From the NCBI RefSeq assembly GCF_003675895.1, contig NZ_ML014754.1:1-55277 (forward strand): a stretch of DNA of 55,277 bases, written 5' to 3'. Both the position numbers and the translations under genes were made by a program. Each line of letters opens with the position of its first letter. The stretch's first letter is position 1. Below the pieces are notes generated by a model that was not told where the DNA came from, searched no databases, and worked only from the letters and a program-made list of their open reading frames with translations. Shown one piece after another: positions 34,235 through 43,813 of the stretch. The stretch is from Parashewanella curva (lineage in GTDB: Bacteria; Pseudomonadota; Gammaproteobacteria; Enterobacterales; Shewanellaceae).

Positions 34235-35032
34235 TTAACTAGCTTTAGCTTTTGGTTCAAATTTTGGTTCAAATAATCCTAGTTGACGGGCTTGCTTTAC
34301 CGTCTCCATAATATCCATTTTTACGATTTCATCTAAGTAATCCATGCTCTCTATTAAATAGTAAATAGGCTGCATAATATCAATACGATAAGGTGTTCTC
34401 AGAACACTTAATAAGTCGAACGGCTGAATCTCTGGCTCATTGCTCATTGCGTACATGGTTTCCCCAGGTGAGCTTAATATGCCTCCACCATAGATGTTTA
34501 AATCACCTGATGAAGACTTCATTAGTCCAAATTCTACAGTGAACCAATACAATCGAGCTAAAAAAACTCGCTCTTCTTTACTCGCAGCCAATCCAAGTTT
34601 CCCATAGGTATGAGAAAAGTTGGCAAAAGAAGGGTTCGTTAACAGTGGACAATGGCCAAAAATTTCATGGAAAATATCGGGTTCTTGCAGATAGTCAAAT
34701 TCATCTTTATTACGAATAAATGTCGCAACAGGAAATTGTTTTGTTGCCAACAATTCAAAGAAGCGTCCAAATGAAATCAGCGCGGGTACAGCAGCTGTTT
34801 TCCACCCAGTCGTTGCTTGTAAAACCGAATCAATTTCACTTAATTGAGGAATTCGATCTTTTGGCATTTGCAGTTTTTCAATGCCATCTAGATATTCTTT
34901 ACAGGCTCGGCCGGGTAAATTAACTTCTTGTCGAGCATATAGTTGCTTCCAAGTATCGTGCTCTTCATCGGTATAATGGATAAAGCCATTTTCATCTGGC
35001 TCTTTTGCCAAATACTTCGTTCCTTTACTCAT
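34235..35032 (-). CDS. phhA: PhhA: phenylalanine-4-hydroxylase
   Basis: A non-haem iron, pterin-dependent monooxygenase converting phenylalanine to tyrosine. The 265-residue product begins MSKGTKYLAKEPDENG. Iron ligands fit H122 and H127 in DIFHEIFGHCPLL and E167 in YWFTVEFGL. I start at the ATG at 35032, because the family starts there and the 51 extra codons of the longer frame resemble promoter DNA and overlap the TYR box. The TYR box lies 106-123 nt upstream. The gene is divergent from napF. Confidence 0.95.
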   Translation of the reverse strand: MSKGTKYLAKEPDENGFIHYTDEEHDTWKQLYARQEVNLPGRACKEYLDGIEKLQMPKDRIPQLSEIDSVLQATTGWKTAAVPALISFGRFFELLATKQFPVATFIRNKDEFDYLQEPDIFHEIFGHCPLLTNPSFANFSHTYGKLGLAASKEERVFLARLYWFTVEFGLMKSSSGDLNIYGGGILSSPGETMYAMSNEPEIQPFDLLSVLRTPYRIDIMQPIYYLIESMDYLDEIVKMDIMETVKQARQLGLFEPKFEPKAKAS

Positions 35033-35114
35033 TGTTCTTGCTCTTTTTAGTATTGAACTCTTCTTTACATACTGTGCCAAAGTGCTTACTTTGTTAACTA
35101 GATCAAGTGTAAAA

Positions 35115-35128
35115 TTGACAGCGATCAA
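35115..35128 (+). promoter_or_regulatory. Candidate FNR-type site between phhA and napF
   Basis: TTGACAGCGATCAA matches TTGAT-N4-ATCAA at nine of ten positions. It lies 108-121 nt upstream of the napF ATG. napF genes are often controlled by oxygen-responsive regulators. Confidence 0.45.
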
Positions 35129-35137
35129 GTTTTCTTT

Positions 35138-35155
35138 TGTAAAGGGATGATTACA
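35138..35155. promoter_or_regulatory. TYR box upstream of phhA
   Basis: TGTAAAGGGATGATTACA matches the TYR consensus TGTAAA-N6-TTTACA at 11 of 12 fixed positions. A second, half-matching TGTAAA lies exactly 30 bp away (from 35108), on the same helical face. TyrR, encoded two genes downstream of phhA, is the expected ligand-responsive binder. Confidence 0.7.
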
Positions 35156-35235
35156 ACAGCCATTAAGCTTATGATTTATACACAAATATCATAGGTGATT
35201 GCTTGTATACCTATAACTGAGAATAAGTGCAAAAT

Positions 35236-35718
35236 ATGACTAGCAGAGTAAATCTGGGCCGTAGGCGATTATTTAGCCGCCGCAAAATAGACGCTAATCG
35301 ACCACCTTGGGTAAAACAAGATATAGAGTTTACAGATATTTGCAGTCGTTGCGATGCTTGTATTACCGCCTGTGAAACTAAGATCATCTTCAGAGGAGAT
35401 GGTGGGTTTCCCGAAGTAGACTTTAATAAGGGAGAATGCACCTTTTGCGAACAGTGCGTTAATGCTTGTAAAGAGCCCATTTTTGACATTAAACAAGCTC
35501 AGCCATGGGAAATAAAAGCGCAAGTTAAGGATAATTGTCTTGCTCATAATGGAGTTTGGTGCCAAAGCTGCCAAGATATGTGTGAACCAGAAGCGATTCG
35601 ATTTGAGTTCAGAATCAATCAAGCCCCCATACCTATCATTGATACTCAAGCTTGCACTGGCTGTGGAGCCTGTGTAGAACCTTGCCCAACTAATGCGATA
35701 AAAATTACTGAGGTTTGA
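35236..35718 (+). CDS. napF: NapF-like ferredoxin-type protein
   Basis: A cytoplasmic iron-sulfur protein that in other bacteria assists maturation of periplasmic nitrate reductase NapA. The 160 residues carry four cysteine clusters fitting 4Fe-4S centres: CSRCDACITAC, CTFCEQCVNAC, CQSCQDMCEP and CTGCGACVEPC. RRRLFSRRK near the N-terminus and RPPWVKQ align with NapF. The start is uncertain between the GTG at 35227 and the ATG at 35236. It stands alone here, without napA, B, D, G or H, so it may act on another respiratory enzyme or complement a nap operon elsewhere. Confidence 0.88.
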   Translation: MTSRVNLGRRRLFSRRKIDANRPPWVKQDIEFTDICSRCDACITACETKIIFRGDGGFPEVDFNKGECTFCEQCVNACKEPIFDIKQAQPWEIKAQVKDNCLAHNGVWCQSCQDMCEPEAIRFEFRINQAPIPIIDTQACTGCGACVEPCPTNAIKITEV

Positions 35719-35816
35719 CCACTATTACCATTAGATTGCAGATATTCTGGCTTGAACATTGTTATTGAGAAAGATACTATCAATATCAATCGAATAAAAG
35801 AGAGCAATCTAATCTA

Positions 35817-36203
35817 ATGTTAAGTAAAAAAAATAAATCTTCGGGCTTAACTTACATCGCCGATGGCACTCAAATAACAGGTGATACTGAATTTTCAGGT
35901 GATGCTCTCGTGGGTGGGAATTTAAATGGAGCAATTAGCTCTAAGTCTACTGTGACGATAGAAAAAAGTGGAACCATCGAAGGTGAGCTCAACTGTAAAG
36001 AAGTAAGTATTTCTGGTACATTCAAAGGCAAGCTCAGTTGCGACCGATTAGTCATCACTTCGACAGGACTCTTTGATGGTGAAGCCAGAAGTGACAGCAT
36101 TGAAATTTTTGAAGGCGGGCAATTTATAGGCTCTCGCTTCTCTAATCAAGCTATTGAGAATAACGATGCCTATAATGTTACCCCTATAGAAAAAGCTCAA
36201 TAA
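35817..36203 (+). CDS. Bactofilin (polymer-forming cytoskeletal protein)
   Basis: Polymerises into membrane-associated filaments that organise cell-wall and envelope machinery. The 128 residues are short, as usual. A beta-helix of hydrophobic/glycine repeats runs from about 15 to 108 (TQITGDTEFSGDALVGGNLNG, KSGTIEGELNCKEVSISG, LFDGEARSDSIEIFEGG). The N-terminal KKNKSSGLTYI resembles the membrane-binding tail. It lies 98 nt after napF; its neighbours are unrelated. No peptidase M23 partner is adjacent. Confidence 0.9.
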   Translation: MLSKKNKSSGLTYIADGTQITGDTEFSGDALVGGNLNGAISSKSTVTIEKSGTIEGELNCKEVSISGTFKGKLSCDRLVITSTGLFDGEARSDSIEIFEGGQFIGSRFSNQAIENNDAYNVTPIEKAQ

Positions 36204-36211
36204 AATCTGTC

Positions 36212-36253
36212 TATACTCGTGATACCTGAAGATGCAGGATTTCAGCGAGTATA
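36212..36253. repeat. Short palindromic repeat, TATACTCGTGATAC family, copy 2
   Basis: The left part (TATACTCGTGATACCTGAAG) is nearly identical to the copy at 5161-5207. The right end is GAGTATA and the second GTATCAC is missing, so this is a shortened copy. Its right end forms the last codons of the DUF2982 gene, which stops at 36242. Confidence 0.7.
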
Positions 36254-36907
36254 TGTTTTTTGATGTTGCTGCTGTCGCTGACGCAGCAACTTAATAAAAT
36301 CGTCCAATTCTCTATCTAAGCTATCTGCCGGAATATACAAATGATAGCCAAGGTGTTCGGATAACATCAAACAGCGGCGGCCAAACATAGCCAATACACC
36401 TCGATACCTTTCGTCATTGACAGTTAATGGCATAAACTCATGGTTTAGATAAATTTCTAATGCCGTATCATCTCCAGATTGTGCACCCGCCGTCATCAAT
36501 AATGGCCTTTGTTCTGTCAGTAAGCCTGTCGCTAATCGTGGTGAAATCGAATCTAACACCTGATTAATGGATTTCACCTTAATACCGACATAGGGCAGCT
36601 GAACATGTTCCATGCTCTTATAAACAGAGGGGATGTCTACACGCTGAATATTATCCCACTCTACAGCGAATTGTCCTCTGACATGGTAATAAATAAACCC
36701 TGTTTCAGTAAACTCAATGCTCACTTTTGGTTGCCGAAGTTTAGCAATGCCTAAAATAAGAGTCACGGCACCAGTAGCAAAAGCAATGAGAGCAACTGCA
36801 AACAATGTACTGGTTGCAAATAAAAGAAGCCCCGAAAATAATCCGAGGCCACCGATAAAGGTTAAACTGATTCCATTACGCTTTGAGCTAGGAGTTATGT
36901 CTGTCAT
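36242..36907 (-). CDS. DUF2982-type membrane protein
   Basis: I assign this to the DUF2982 family from memory of the Shewanella/Alteromonadales protein; its function is unknown. The 221 residues contain two close N-terminal membrane helices (about 14-31 and 33-54), then a soluble domain (VRGQFAVEWDNIQRVDIPSVY ... TALEIYLNHEFMPLTVNDERY) and a charged C-terminus. The final residues KTYTR come from the palindromic repeat that overlaps its stop. It is upstream of bactofilin on the opposite strand, so the two converge. Confidence 0.75.
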   Translation of the reverse strand: MTDITPSSKRNGISLTFIGGLGLFSGLLLFATSTLFAVALIAFATGAVTLILGIAKLRQPKVSIEFTETGFIYYHVRGQFAVEWDNIQRVDIPSVYKSMEHVQLPYVGIKVKSINQVLDSISPRLATGLLTEQRPLLMTAGAQSGDDTALEIYLNHEFMPLTVNDERYRGVLAMFGRRCLMLSEHLGYHLYIPADSLDRELDDFIKLLRQRQQQHQKTYTR

Positions 36908-36938
36908 TAAGTCTCACATTTTATAAGTACAAGTAGTT

Positions 36939-36964
36939 AGACACAGTGAAAGGTAACTGTGTCT
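36939..36964 (-). terminator. Hairpin beyond the repeat after glmM, possible displaced terminator
   Basis: Arms AGACACAGT/ACTGTGTCT (36939-36947 with 36956-36964) and an 8-nt loop lie between the repeat element and the DUF2982 gene. It has no T-run. It mirrors the hairpin after copy A at 29131. Confidence 0.45.
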
Positions 36965-36968
36965 GACT

Positions 36969-37191
36969 AGGGCGCGTTGATCTTTCGTGTTTATTTTTGC
37001 AGCGATAAATTGGTTATCTTATGCAAGGCAGAGTTTGTGAAGTGTGGCTTCCCCACATAAACAGACGATAACGCAGCAGAAGTGACCAATTTACGTTGTC
37101 TTCGATGCTTTTGAGCACTTCCTGTTCTTTGTTGTGAGCAGAAAAGTGCTCAAATAGCACAAAATTTAATCCTGAAAGATCAACACGCCAT
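36969..37191. repeat. Dispersed 3'-flanking repeat element, copy B (MITE-like)
   Basis: About 223 bp with terminal inverted repeats; the end next to glmM reads CGTGTTGATCTTTC on the minus strand and lies about 5 nt past the glmM stop, and the other end reads GCGTTGATCTTTC. Its reverse complement matches copy A along most of its length. The same end faces the gene in both copies, and the TTTGAGC/GCTCAAA stem differs by an apparently compensating base pair between copies. Confidence 0.75.
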
Positions 37192-37195
37192 AATC

Positions 37196-38551
37196 TTAAG
37201 CAGCTTGCTCTACTGCACTGGCAATAAATTCAGCTTGTGATTGAGTAAGGTTAAAATTGGTCGACTCAACCATAACTCGAATCAAGGGCTCAGTTCCAGA
37301 CTTTCTTAACAACACACGACCTTCATCACCTAATGTCTTTTCTGCTTGCTCAACAGCAGCCTGTACCGCATTTGAAGCCATCACTTCATTAGCATTATCT
37401 GCTTTAAGTCGAACATTAATGAGAACTTGAGGAAGCTTGGTCATTCCAGACTTTAATTCAGCCAAAGTTTTGTTAGATAACATCATGGCTTCAAGCACTT
37501 GAAGTGATGCCACAATACCATCACCAGTTGTAGTTTCTTCAAGACAAAGAATATGCCCTGAACCTTCGCCACCTAGGCCCCATCCAGTTTCTTTTAATTG
37601 CTCAACCACATAGCGGTCACCGACTTTGGCACGTCTAAATGGAATACCCATTTCTTTCAATGCTAACTCTAAGCCAAGGTTTGACATTAAAGTTCCAACA
37701 ACACCACCTTCCAGCGTTCCTGTTTGGTGAGCTGCCTGAGCTAAGATAAATAGGATTTCGTCTCCGTCAACAACTTCACCCTGATGATCGACAAACATCA
37801 CGCGATCCGCATCACCGTCTAAAGCTATACCAACATCAGCACTATGTTCAACGACAGCTTGTTGCAAACTATCTAAGTGGGTCGCGCCACACTCTTCATT
37901 AATGTTGAATCCATCAGGGTTATCATTAATACTGATCACGTCAGCACCGAGTTCGGCATAGACTTTATGCGCAATTTGATAAGCCGCTCCGTTCGCTGAA
38001 TCGACAACGACTTTTAAACCATTTAACGAAAGATGTTTAGGGAAAGTACCTTTACAAAACTCAATATACCGACCTGCGGCATCATTTATTCGACGAACTT
38101 TACCGATTTGCTTGGCTTCAGCACACGGCATATCACCACGTTCAATGGCTTGCTCTAACAAGGCTTCAATTTCTAATTCTTGCCCATCTGTTAATTTTAT
38201 GCCTGCGTTTGAGAAAAACTTAATACCATTATCATAATAAGGGTTGTGAGAAGCACTGATCACCACACCTGCATCTGCACGGAACGTCGATGCTAAATAA
38301 GCCACAGCAGGTGTTGGCATTGGACCAATAAGGGCTACATTGATGCCTGCAGCTGTAAAGCCAGCTTGCATCGCGGATTCCAGCATGTAACCACTAATCC
38401 GCGTGTCTTTGCCCACCAGCACTTCTTTTGTTCCACTAGAAGCTAAAACCGTACCCGCAGCCCAACCAAGCTGCATTGCGAAAGTCGGAGTGATAGGAAA
38501 GCTACCCACACGTCCACGGACGCCGTCGGTACCAAAATATTTACGAGACAT
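37196..38551 (-). CDS. glmM: GlmM: phosphoglucosamine mutase
   Basis: Converts glucosamine-6-phosphate to glucosamine-1-phosphate, the precursor of UDP-GlcNAc for peptidoglycan and LPS. The 451 residues match the family (E. coli 445). The phosphoserine motif [15 protein letters not shown] (phospho-serine 101), the metal-binding DGDADRVM and the sugar-binding GGEGSGH are present. AAGGAC lies before the ATG. glmM usually follows folP and ftsH, which are absent here, so this could be a separate or a second copy. It ends directly at repeat copy B and is followed upstream by a second palindromic element. Confidence 0.95.
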   Translation of the reverse strand: MSRKYFGTDGVRGRVGSFPITPTFAMQLGWAAGTVLASSGTKEVLVGKDTRISGYMLESAMQAGFTAAGINVALIGPMPTPAVAYLASTFRADAGVVISASHNPYYDNGIKFFSNAGIKLTDGQELEIEALLEQAIERGDMPCAEAKQIGKVRRINDAAGRYIEFCKGTFPKHLSLNGLKVVVDSANGAAYQIAHKVYAELGADVISINDNPDGFNINEECGATHLDSLQQAVVEHSADVGIALDGDADRVMFVDHQGEVVDGDEILFILAQAAHQTGTLEGGVVGTLMSNLGLELALKEMGIPFRRAKVGDRYVVEQLKETGWGLGGEGSGHILCLEETTTGDGIVASLQVLEAMMLSNKTLAELKSGMTKLPQVLINVRLKADNANEVMASNAVQAAVEQAEKTLGDEGRVLLRKSGTEPLIRVMVESTNFNLTQSQAEFIASAVEQAA

Positions 38552-38628
38552 GATATGTCCTTTACTGTCTTAAAGCGAAGAGCGAATACTAACACATAGT
38601 TTATTGTTGAACCTAAAACATCAGTTGG

Positions 38629-38780
38629 CTACGTTCTCAAGCGTAGAAACGTAGTAACGCCAGCTTTGTATGGCGATAAAAAATGAGTGCTAGTAAGGCG
38701 TAGCTTGCAGCAAGTAGTTACAACTACTTGCAAAAGTTACAACGCTGCTAGCGGGCATTTTAGCAAGCTTGTGAGCGTAG
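38629..38780. repeat. Long imperfect palindrome upstream of glmM
   Basis: Ends CTACGTTCTCAAGC (38629-38642) and GCTTGTGAGCGTAG (38767-38780) pair with two mismatches. Inside are matching imperfect arms (AAAATG..GCTAG..CGT on both sides) and a 20-bp near-perfect palindrome at 38711-38730. It has no coding frame. It fills most of the 306-bp gap between glmM and galU and is unlike the other repeat families here. Confidence 0.6.
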
Positions 38781-38857
38781 AGTGTTCCATCAATTAGATA
38801 AATGATGAAAACGTTGAAATCATCCCTAACTCAGATAGATGTTAACTTATTGAGCGT

Positions 38858-39754
38858 TCAACTGATGTTTTTAGGTTCAAGTAAGCGCTTCAGCTCTGTT
38901 CTAAAGGCTGGACCTAACTTTGCATCATTCAATGTATATTCTACAAAAGCAGTTACATAACCCAGTTTGTCACCACAGTCATGAGACTTACCTGACATAT
39001 GAAAAGCTTCAACCGTTTCCTGTTCGATGAGCATATCAATCGCATCAGTTAACTGAATTTCATCCCCTGCCCCCATTGGCGTTTTTTCAAGTAGCGGCCA
39101 AATATTTTTCGACAACACATAACGACCGACAACGGCTAGATTTGACGGGGCTTGGTTAACTTCAGGCTTTTCTACCATTTTAACAATTTGTGTAGACTCC
39201 GAAATACTCAGAGATACACCATCGCAATCAGCTATACCGTACTTGCTTACATCTTCATTAGGTACTGGAGCAACCATAATCTGGCTCGCTTCTGATTCCT
39301 TAAACCTCGCTTTCATCGCAGCAAGATTTTCTGTTTTCTGATTTGCTGAGTATTCATCCAAAATCACATCTGGCAACACCACCATAAATGGATTATCCCC
39401 AATGCAAGGCTTAGCGCATAAAATGGCATGACCAAGGCCTTTCGCCTCACCTTGACGCACTTGCATAATGGTGACATCTTTAGGGCAAATAGATTGGATT
39501 TCTTCTAAAAGTTGTCGTTTAACCCGCTTTTCCAGCGTAGATTCTAGCTCGTAAGACTTATCAAAGTGGTTTTCAATGGCATTTTTACTGGCGTGAGTGA
39601 CCAGCACGATTTCGGTAACACCGGCAGCAACGCATTCATTCACAATATATTGAATTAATGGTTTATCCACTAAAGGCAACATTTCTTTAGGGATGGCTTT
39701 GGTAGCTGGCAACATTCTGGTGCCTAGACCTGCAACGGGGATCACTGCTTTCAT
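38858..39754 (-). CDS. galU: GalU: UTP-glucose-1-phosphate uridylyltransferase
   Basis: Makes UDP-glucose for LPS core, exopolysaccharide and galactose metabolism. The 298 residues are typical. The nucleotide-binding motif [25 protein letters not shown] at the N-terminus, together with [20 protein letters not shown] and KMVEKPE are GalU-specific segments. AGGAATATAA precedes the ATG. It lies between two non-coding palindromic elements. It is not fused to the rml operon by spacing (434 nt). Confidence 0.95.
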   Translation of the reverse strand: MKAVIPVAGLGTRMLPATKAIPKEMLPLVDKPLIQYIVNECVAAGVTEIVLVTHASKNAIENHFDKSYELESTLEKRVKRQLLEEIQSICPKDVTIMQVRQGEAKGLGHAILCAKPCIGDNPFMVVLPDVILDEYSANQKTENLAAMKARFKESEASQIMVAPVPNEDVSKYGIADCDGVSLSISESTQIVKMVEKPEVNQAPSNLAVVGRYVLSKNIWPLLEKTPMGAGDEIQLTDAIDMLIEQETVEAFHMSGKSHDCGDKLGYVTAFVEYTLNDAKLGPAFRTELKRLLEPKNIS

Positions 39755-39793
39755 TTATATTCCTAGTTATACCGTTTATGACGACATACCACT

Positions 39794-40059
39794 TATAGCT
39801 AAATCAATATAAAATGACATGCTCAGAGCTATCTGTGGGGGCGCAATTTGAGGCACATCAATGCAATAATGTAGACACCTTATAAATTGATGTAACAAAA
39901 AAGTGTGCCTCCACAGAAGCTCCTTATAGGCTGGTTTAAAAGAAATTTATGCCGCGTCAAATCGTTTCGACGTAGAATAACTATGCCTTCACCGATTTGT
40001 CTTGCCTAAATTTCTTTTAACTCCAGCTGAGTGCGTCATTTTATATTGATTTAGCTATA
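39794..40059. mobile_element. MITE-like element with perfect 25-bp terminal inverted repeats
   Basis: The 266-bp element has identical 25-bp arms at 39794-39818 and 40035-40059 (starting TATAGCTAAATC). An inner nested pair (TTAAAAGAAATTTA near 39937 and TAAATTTCTTTTAA near 40008) indicates further symmetry. It has no coding frame. No clear target-site duplication longer than TA is visible. The 434-bp gap between galU and rmlC holds this plus about 130 bp (40060-40188) in which I see nothing. Confidence 0.75.
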
Positions 40060-40188
40060 TGTAGTATATAAGCCATTAATTATGAATTTTTTACATTGCG
40101 AAGATTATAATTCAACAGAGTTATCTTCACACAGACTTTTACTATTTAGTGAGATAAAGCTAGAGTGCGCCGTTATAATTTAGATGCG

Positions 40189-40737
40189 TTACACGCTTTC
40201 TTTCCACTTTTTAAACGATAACCCTGTTTGATCTTTTTCTGATAATAGAGGAGATTCTGAATTAGGCCAGTTTATGCCTAATTCGCTATCATCCCATTGC
40301 AATGTAAACTCTGCTTCAGGATGATAATAGTCAGTACATTTATACACTAAGTCAGCGGTTTCACTCAGCACATAAAAACCATGAGCAAAGCCTTCAGGTA
40401 TCCATAACTGCCGGTGATTGCTTTCAGATAAACATACTCCTACCCACTTTCCGAAATATTCAGATTGTGGCCGAATATCTACGGCTACATCAAAAATTTT
40501 TCCTGATAGCACTCGAATCAACTTTCCTTGGCTATGTGGTGATTGAAAGTGCAGGCCCCTCAAAGTACCTGCTACAGACTTTGAATAATTATCTTGCACA
40601 AACTGAGTTGGCTTTCCTGTAACTAGCTCTTCAAACTTTTGCTGCTGCCAAGTTTCCATAAAAAAACCGCGTTCATCCATGAAGACTTGAGGCTCTATGA
40701 TCTTCACATCAGGTAAATCGGTATTAATCACTTTCAT
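40189..40737 (-). CDS. rmlC: RmlC: dTDP-4-dehydrorhamnose 3,5-epimerase
   Basis: Third step of dTDP-L-rhamnose synthesis. The 182 residues have the cupin core with FMDERGFFMETWQ, RGLHFQSPHSQGKLIRV (the conserved histidine in GLHFQ), VAVDIRPQSEYFGKWVG and WIPEGFAHGFYVLSE. The ATG overlaps the end of rmlD by 14 nt. It is the last gene of rmlBADC. Confidence 0.95.
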   Translation of the reverse strand: MKVINTDLPDVKIIEPQVFMDERGFFMETWQQQKFEELVTGKPTQFVQDNYSKSVAGTLRGLHFQSPHSQGKLIRVLSGKIFDVAVDIRPQSEYFGKWVGVCLSESNHRQLWIPEGFAHGFYVLSETADLVYKCTDYYHPEAEFTLQWDDSELGINWPNSESPLLSEKDQTGLSFKKWKESV

Positions 40738-41626
40738 GTTTACTTTTTTCCTTGGCAGAAAGTACTAAATCTAACCCTTTTCGCCAATCTCTGGACAAGG
40801 AGTTGTTACTTTTAAAAAATTGGGAGGTTTGTAAACAAGCTTTTTTAGGTCTTTTAGCTAGTGACGGATACTGTTCACTAGCAATAGGCCATAATTTAGG
40901 CTGCTTCTGAATTAATCCTCTACGTTCACTTTGCTCAAATATGGTTTTAGCAAATTCGAACCAACTTACAAAAGGCTCTCCGTTAAAGTGGTAAATACCA
41001 AACGAAAATTTAGGGTTAGTAATACTCTTATTAGCAATGCTGACAATTGCGTCTGCCAAGTGCCCAGCATATGTAGGGGCACCAACTTGGTCATCGACTA
41101 TTGATAACTCTTTCCTTGTCTTGGATAGGCTATGCATAGCAGAGACAAAATTGTTTTTTGAGTCGCTAAAAACCCATGAAGTTCGAATCAAAATAGGCTT
41201 ATTTGCTTTTTGCAAAAGTAGCCGCTCTCCTTGCCATTTAGTTTTGCCATAAACATTTAGAGGATTTGGCAAATCTTGCTCCTTGTATGACAGGTCATTT
41301 TTTCCATCGAATACATAATCTGTAGAAATATGAATAATAACCGAATCTATTGCATTCGCTGCGTCGGCTATAAACTCTATAGCCATCGCATTTACGGCAT
41401 GAGCAAGGTCAGGTTCTACCTCAGCTTTATCAACCTGTGTGTAAGCTGCAGCATTTACGATGACATCTGGTTGAAAGCTTTTCACACTGTTTAAAACGTC
41501 TGTATGGCTTCGTATATCTAGCTCAGAACTTGAAAGTGCTAGCACTTCTAAATCAGTTGTTTGAGCACAACTAATTACAAGATGAGTTCCGACTTGACCA
41601 TTGGCACCCAAAATCATCACCTTCAT
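40724..41626 (-). CDS. rmlD: RmlD: dTDP-4-dehydrorhamnose reductase
   Basis: Last step of dTDP-L-rhamnose synthesis, NADPH-dependent. The 300 residues have a Rossmann fold with GANGQVG at the N-terminus, [22 protein letters not shown] and the catalytic [10 protein letters not shown] (Tyr-x3-Lys). It overlaps rmlA by 4 nt (ATGA-type) and rmlC by 14 nt, consistent with one operon and translational coupling. Confidence 0.95.
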   Translation of the reverse strand: MKVMILGANGQVGTHLVISCAQTTDLEVLALSSSELDIRSHTDVLNSVKSFQPDVIVNAAAYTQVDKAEVEPDLAHAVNAMAIEFIADAANAIDSVIIHISTDYVFDGKNDLSYKEQDLPNPLNVYGKTKWQGERLLLQKANKPILIRTSWVFSDSKNNFVSAMHSLSKTRKELSIVDDQVGAPTYAGHLADAIVSIANKSITNPKFSFGIYHFNGEPFVSWFEFAKTIFEQSERRGLIQKQPKLWPIASEQYPSLAKRPKKACLQTSQFFKSNNSLSRDWRKGLDLVLSAKEKSKHESD

Positions 41627-42489
41627 GGTGACACCAAGCGCAACAAATACTGACCATATTCATTGTTGTTCATGGCATGGCCCTTCTTAACGAGTTGCTC
41701 TTCTGATAACCAACCATTACGCCAAGCTATTTCTTCTAAACAGGCGACTTTCATACCTTGTATATTCTCAATGGTTCTCACATAGGAAGATGCTTGGTGA
41801 AGACTGTCATGAGTGCCTGTATCTAACCAAGCAAAACCGCGCCCCAGAATTTGTACATTTAACTGGTTGGCTTTCAGATAATGTTGATTAATATCGGTAA
41901 TTTCAAGCTCTCGTCTACGAGATGGTTTAAGAGACTTGGCAATATCAACCACCTGATTATCATAAAAATACAATCCGGTAATCGCATACTGTGACTTTGG
42001 ATATTCAGGTTTCTCTTCAATCGAAATGGCTTTACCCTCACCATCAAACTCCACTACGCCGAAACGTTGGGCATCTTTGACTTGATAACCAAAAACAGTC
42101 GCTCCTTTTGTCCTTGATGCAGCTTGCTTTAATGTTTGAGTAAAAGATTGTCCATAAAAAATATTATCACCTAATACCAAACAAACACCCTCATCGCCAA
42201 TGAATGATTCCGCTATAATAAAGGCTTGCGCTATTCCCTCGGGACGACTTTGAGTGGCATAAATTAAATTAACACCAAAATCAGAACCATCACCTAACAA
42301 ACGTTTAAACAAAAACTGCTCATCTGGTGTGGTAATAATTAAAATATCCTTTATACCCGCCAACATTAGAGTAGAAAGGGAGTAGTACACCATAGGTTTA
42401 TCATACACAGGCAATAACTGCTTCGAAACACCTCGAGTAATTGGATACAAACGAGTTCCTGAACCACCAGCTAAAACAATCCCTTTCAT
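41623..42489 (-). CDS. rmlA: RmlA: glucose-1-phosphate thymidylyltransferase
   Basis: First step of dTDP-L-rhamnose synthesis, making dTDP-glucose. The 288 residues are typical. Motifs: [38 protein letters not shown] and [10 protein letters not shown]. The ATG lies 2 nt past the rmlB stop. It overlaps rmlD at its end. Confidence 0.96.
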   Translation of the reverse strand: MKGIVLAGGSGTRLYPITRGVSKQLLPVYDKPMVYYSLSTLMLAGIKDILIITTPDEQFLFKRLLGDGSDFGVNLIYATQSRPEGIAQAFIIAESFIGDEGVCLVLGDNIFYGQSFTQTLKQAASRTKGATVFGYQVKDAQRFGVVEFDGEGKAISIEEKPEYPKSQYAITGLYFYDNQVVDIAKSLKPSRRRELEITDINQHYLKANQLNVQILGRGFAWLDTGTHDSLHQASSYVRTIENIQGMKVACLEEIAWRNGWLSEEQLVKKGHAMNNNEYGQYLLRLVSP

Positions 42490-42491
42490 TC

Positions 42492-43556
42492 CTAATCTTC
42501 CGTTCTAGCTGGATGCTTCATATGGTCACATTCAATGACATTTTTACACCATTGTTGATTTTCTAAATACCAAAGGACCGTTTTTTCTATGCTAGTGGCA
42601 AATGACTCAGATGGCTTCCACCCTAATTGAGATGAAATTTTGCTGGAATCAATTGCATAACGAACATCATGACCAGGCCGATCTTTAACAAAAGTGATTA
42701 ACTCTTCAAACCCTGATAAACCATTTAGTCTTTGAGGACATTGTTGATTGAGAAAATGGCAAATAGAGGTAACTACTTCAAGGTTTGTTTTCTCGTTGTT
42801 AGCTCCGATTAGGTAAGTTTCTCCGACTTCACCACTTTCCAGCACTTTTAGCATGGCTTTTACATGGTCATCTACATATAACCAGTCTCGAATTTGTTGC
42901 CCGTCACCATATACAGGAATTGCTTTACCCAATAGTGCATGATTAATCGTTAGAGGGATCAACTTCTCTGGAAACTGATATGGACCATAGTTGTTTGAAC
43001 AATTGGTCAAGACTACAGGTAACCCGTAAGTTCGATGCCATGCCCTTACAAGATGATCACTCGCCGCTTTGGAGGCGGAGTATGGACTACTGGGAGAATA
43101 TGCGGTGTTTTCTTTAAATGGCGCATCGCTAATAGCTAAATCACCAAACACTTCATCAGTTGATACATGCAAAAAACGAAAGTCTTCTTGTTTGTTAGAG
43201 GGTAATTGCAACCAATAGTTCTTTGCTACTTCCAACAGTGAGTATGTACCTACGATATTGGTATTAATAAAATCAGATGCAGTATCAATCGAGCGGTCTA
43301 CATGGCTTTCCGCTGCTAGATGTATCAAAGCATCTGGTTCAAATTGCTCGACAATACGCTCCATGCAAGCCATATCCGTGATATCAGCTTTACAAAATTG
43401 ATAATTGGGATGGTCGTGAATACTTATCAGTGACTCAAGGTTTCCAGCATAAGTAAGTTTATCTATATTCATCACTTGATGTTCAGTGTGATTCAGCAAA
43501 TAACGAACCAATGCTGAACCGATAAACCCTGCACCACCTGTCACTAAAATCTTCAA
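42492..43556 (-). CDS. rmlB: RmlB: dTDP-glucose 4,6-dehydratase
   Basis: Second step of dTDP-L-rhamnose synthesis, NAD-dependent. The 354 residues have [14 protein letters not shown] for NAD binding, [21 protein letters not shown] and the active-site [12 protein letters not shown] (Tyr-x3-Lys). The frame starts at a TTG preceded by GAGGAAG at 8 nt spacing; I see no better ATG. It is the first gene of rmlBADC. Confidence 0.95.
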   Translation of the reverse strand: MKILVTGGAGFIGSALVRYLLNHTEHQVMNIDKLTYAGNLESLISIHDHPNYQFCKADITDMACMERIVEQFEPDALIHLAAESHVDRSIDTASDFINTNIVGTYSLLEVAKNYWLQLPSNKQEDFRFLHVSTDEVFGDLAISDAPFKENTAYSPSSPYSASKAASDHLVRAWHRTYGLPVVLTNCSNNYGPYQFPEKLIPLTINHALLGKAIPVYGDGQQIRDWLYVDDHVKAMLKVLESGEVGETYLIGANNEKTNLEVVTSICHFLNQQCPQRLNGLSGFEELITFVKDRPGHDVRYAIDSSKISSQLGWKPSESFATSIEKTVLWYLENQQWCKNVIECDHMKHPARTED

Positions 43557-43813
43557 CTAATTGCTTCCTCTATGGAGTTATTCGTTATCTTGCACTTTGA
43601 ACGTTGAAATAGATTGTATCAGTATCGGCATGATTTATTAATTTTCCCGACCTAATAACGTTGTAGGAGTCCAGAAAGTAAACGACAACTCAAAAGAATA
43701 AGCTTATTCTTTTTTAAAAATGGTTCAAAGGCGTTTTTTTATGCGGCAGGCGTGTTGATTTCAATCAAAGCGGACAAATTTAAAGCGAGCGAATATTTTT
43801 TTAATAAAAACCG
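43557..43813. other. Intergenic region between rmlB and the tRNA-Val promoter
   Basis: This part of the 326-bp gap holds the rmlB promoter on the minus strand. It is AT-rich; I see no hairpin or coding frame of note. Confidence 0.4.

Noticed and set aside
34720-34923. Plus-strand frame inside phhA
   Set aside because: Antisense shadow of a well-recognised gene.
35236-35718. A nap operon
   Set aside because: Only napF is present; the neighbours are phhA and bactofilin.
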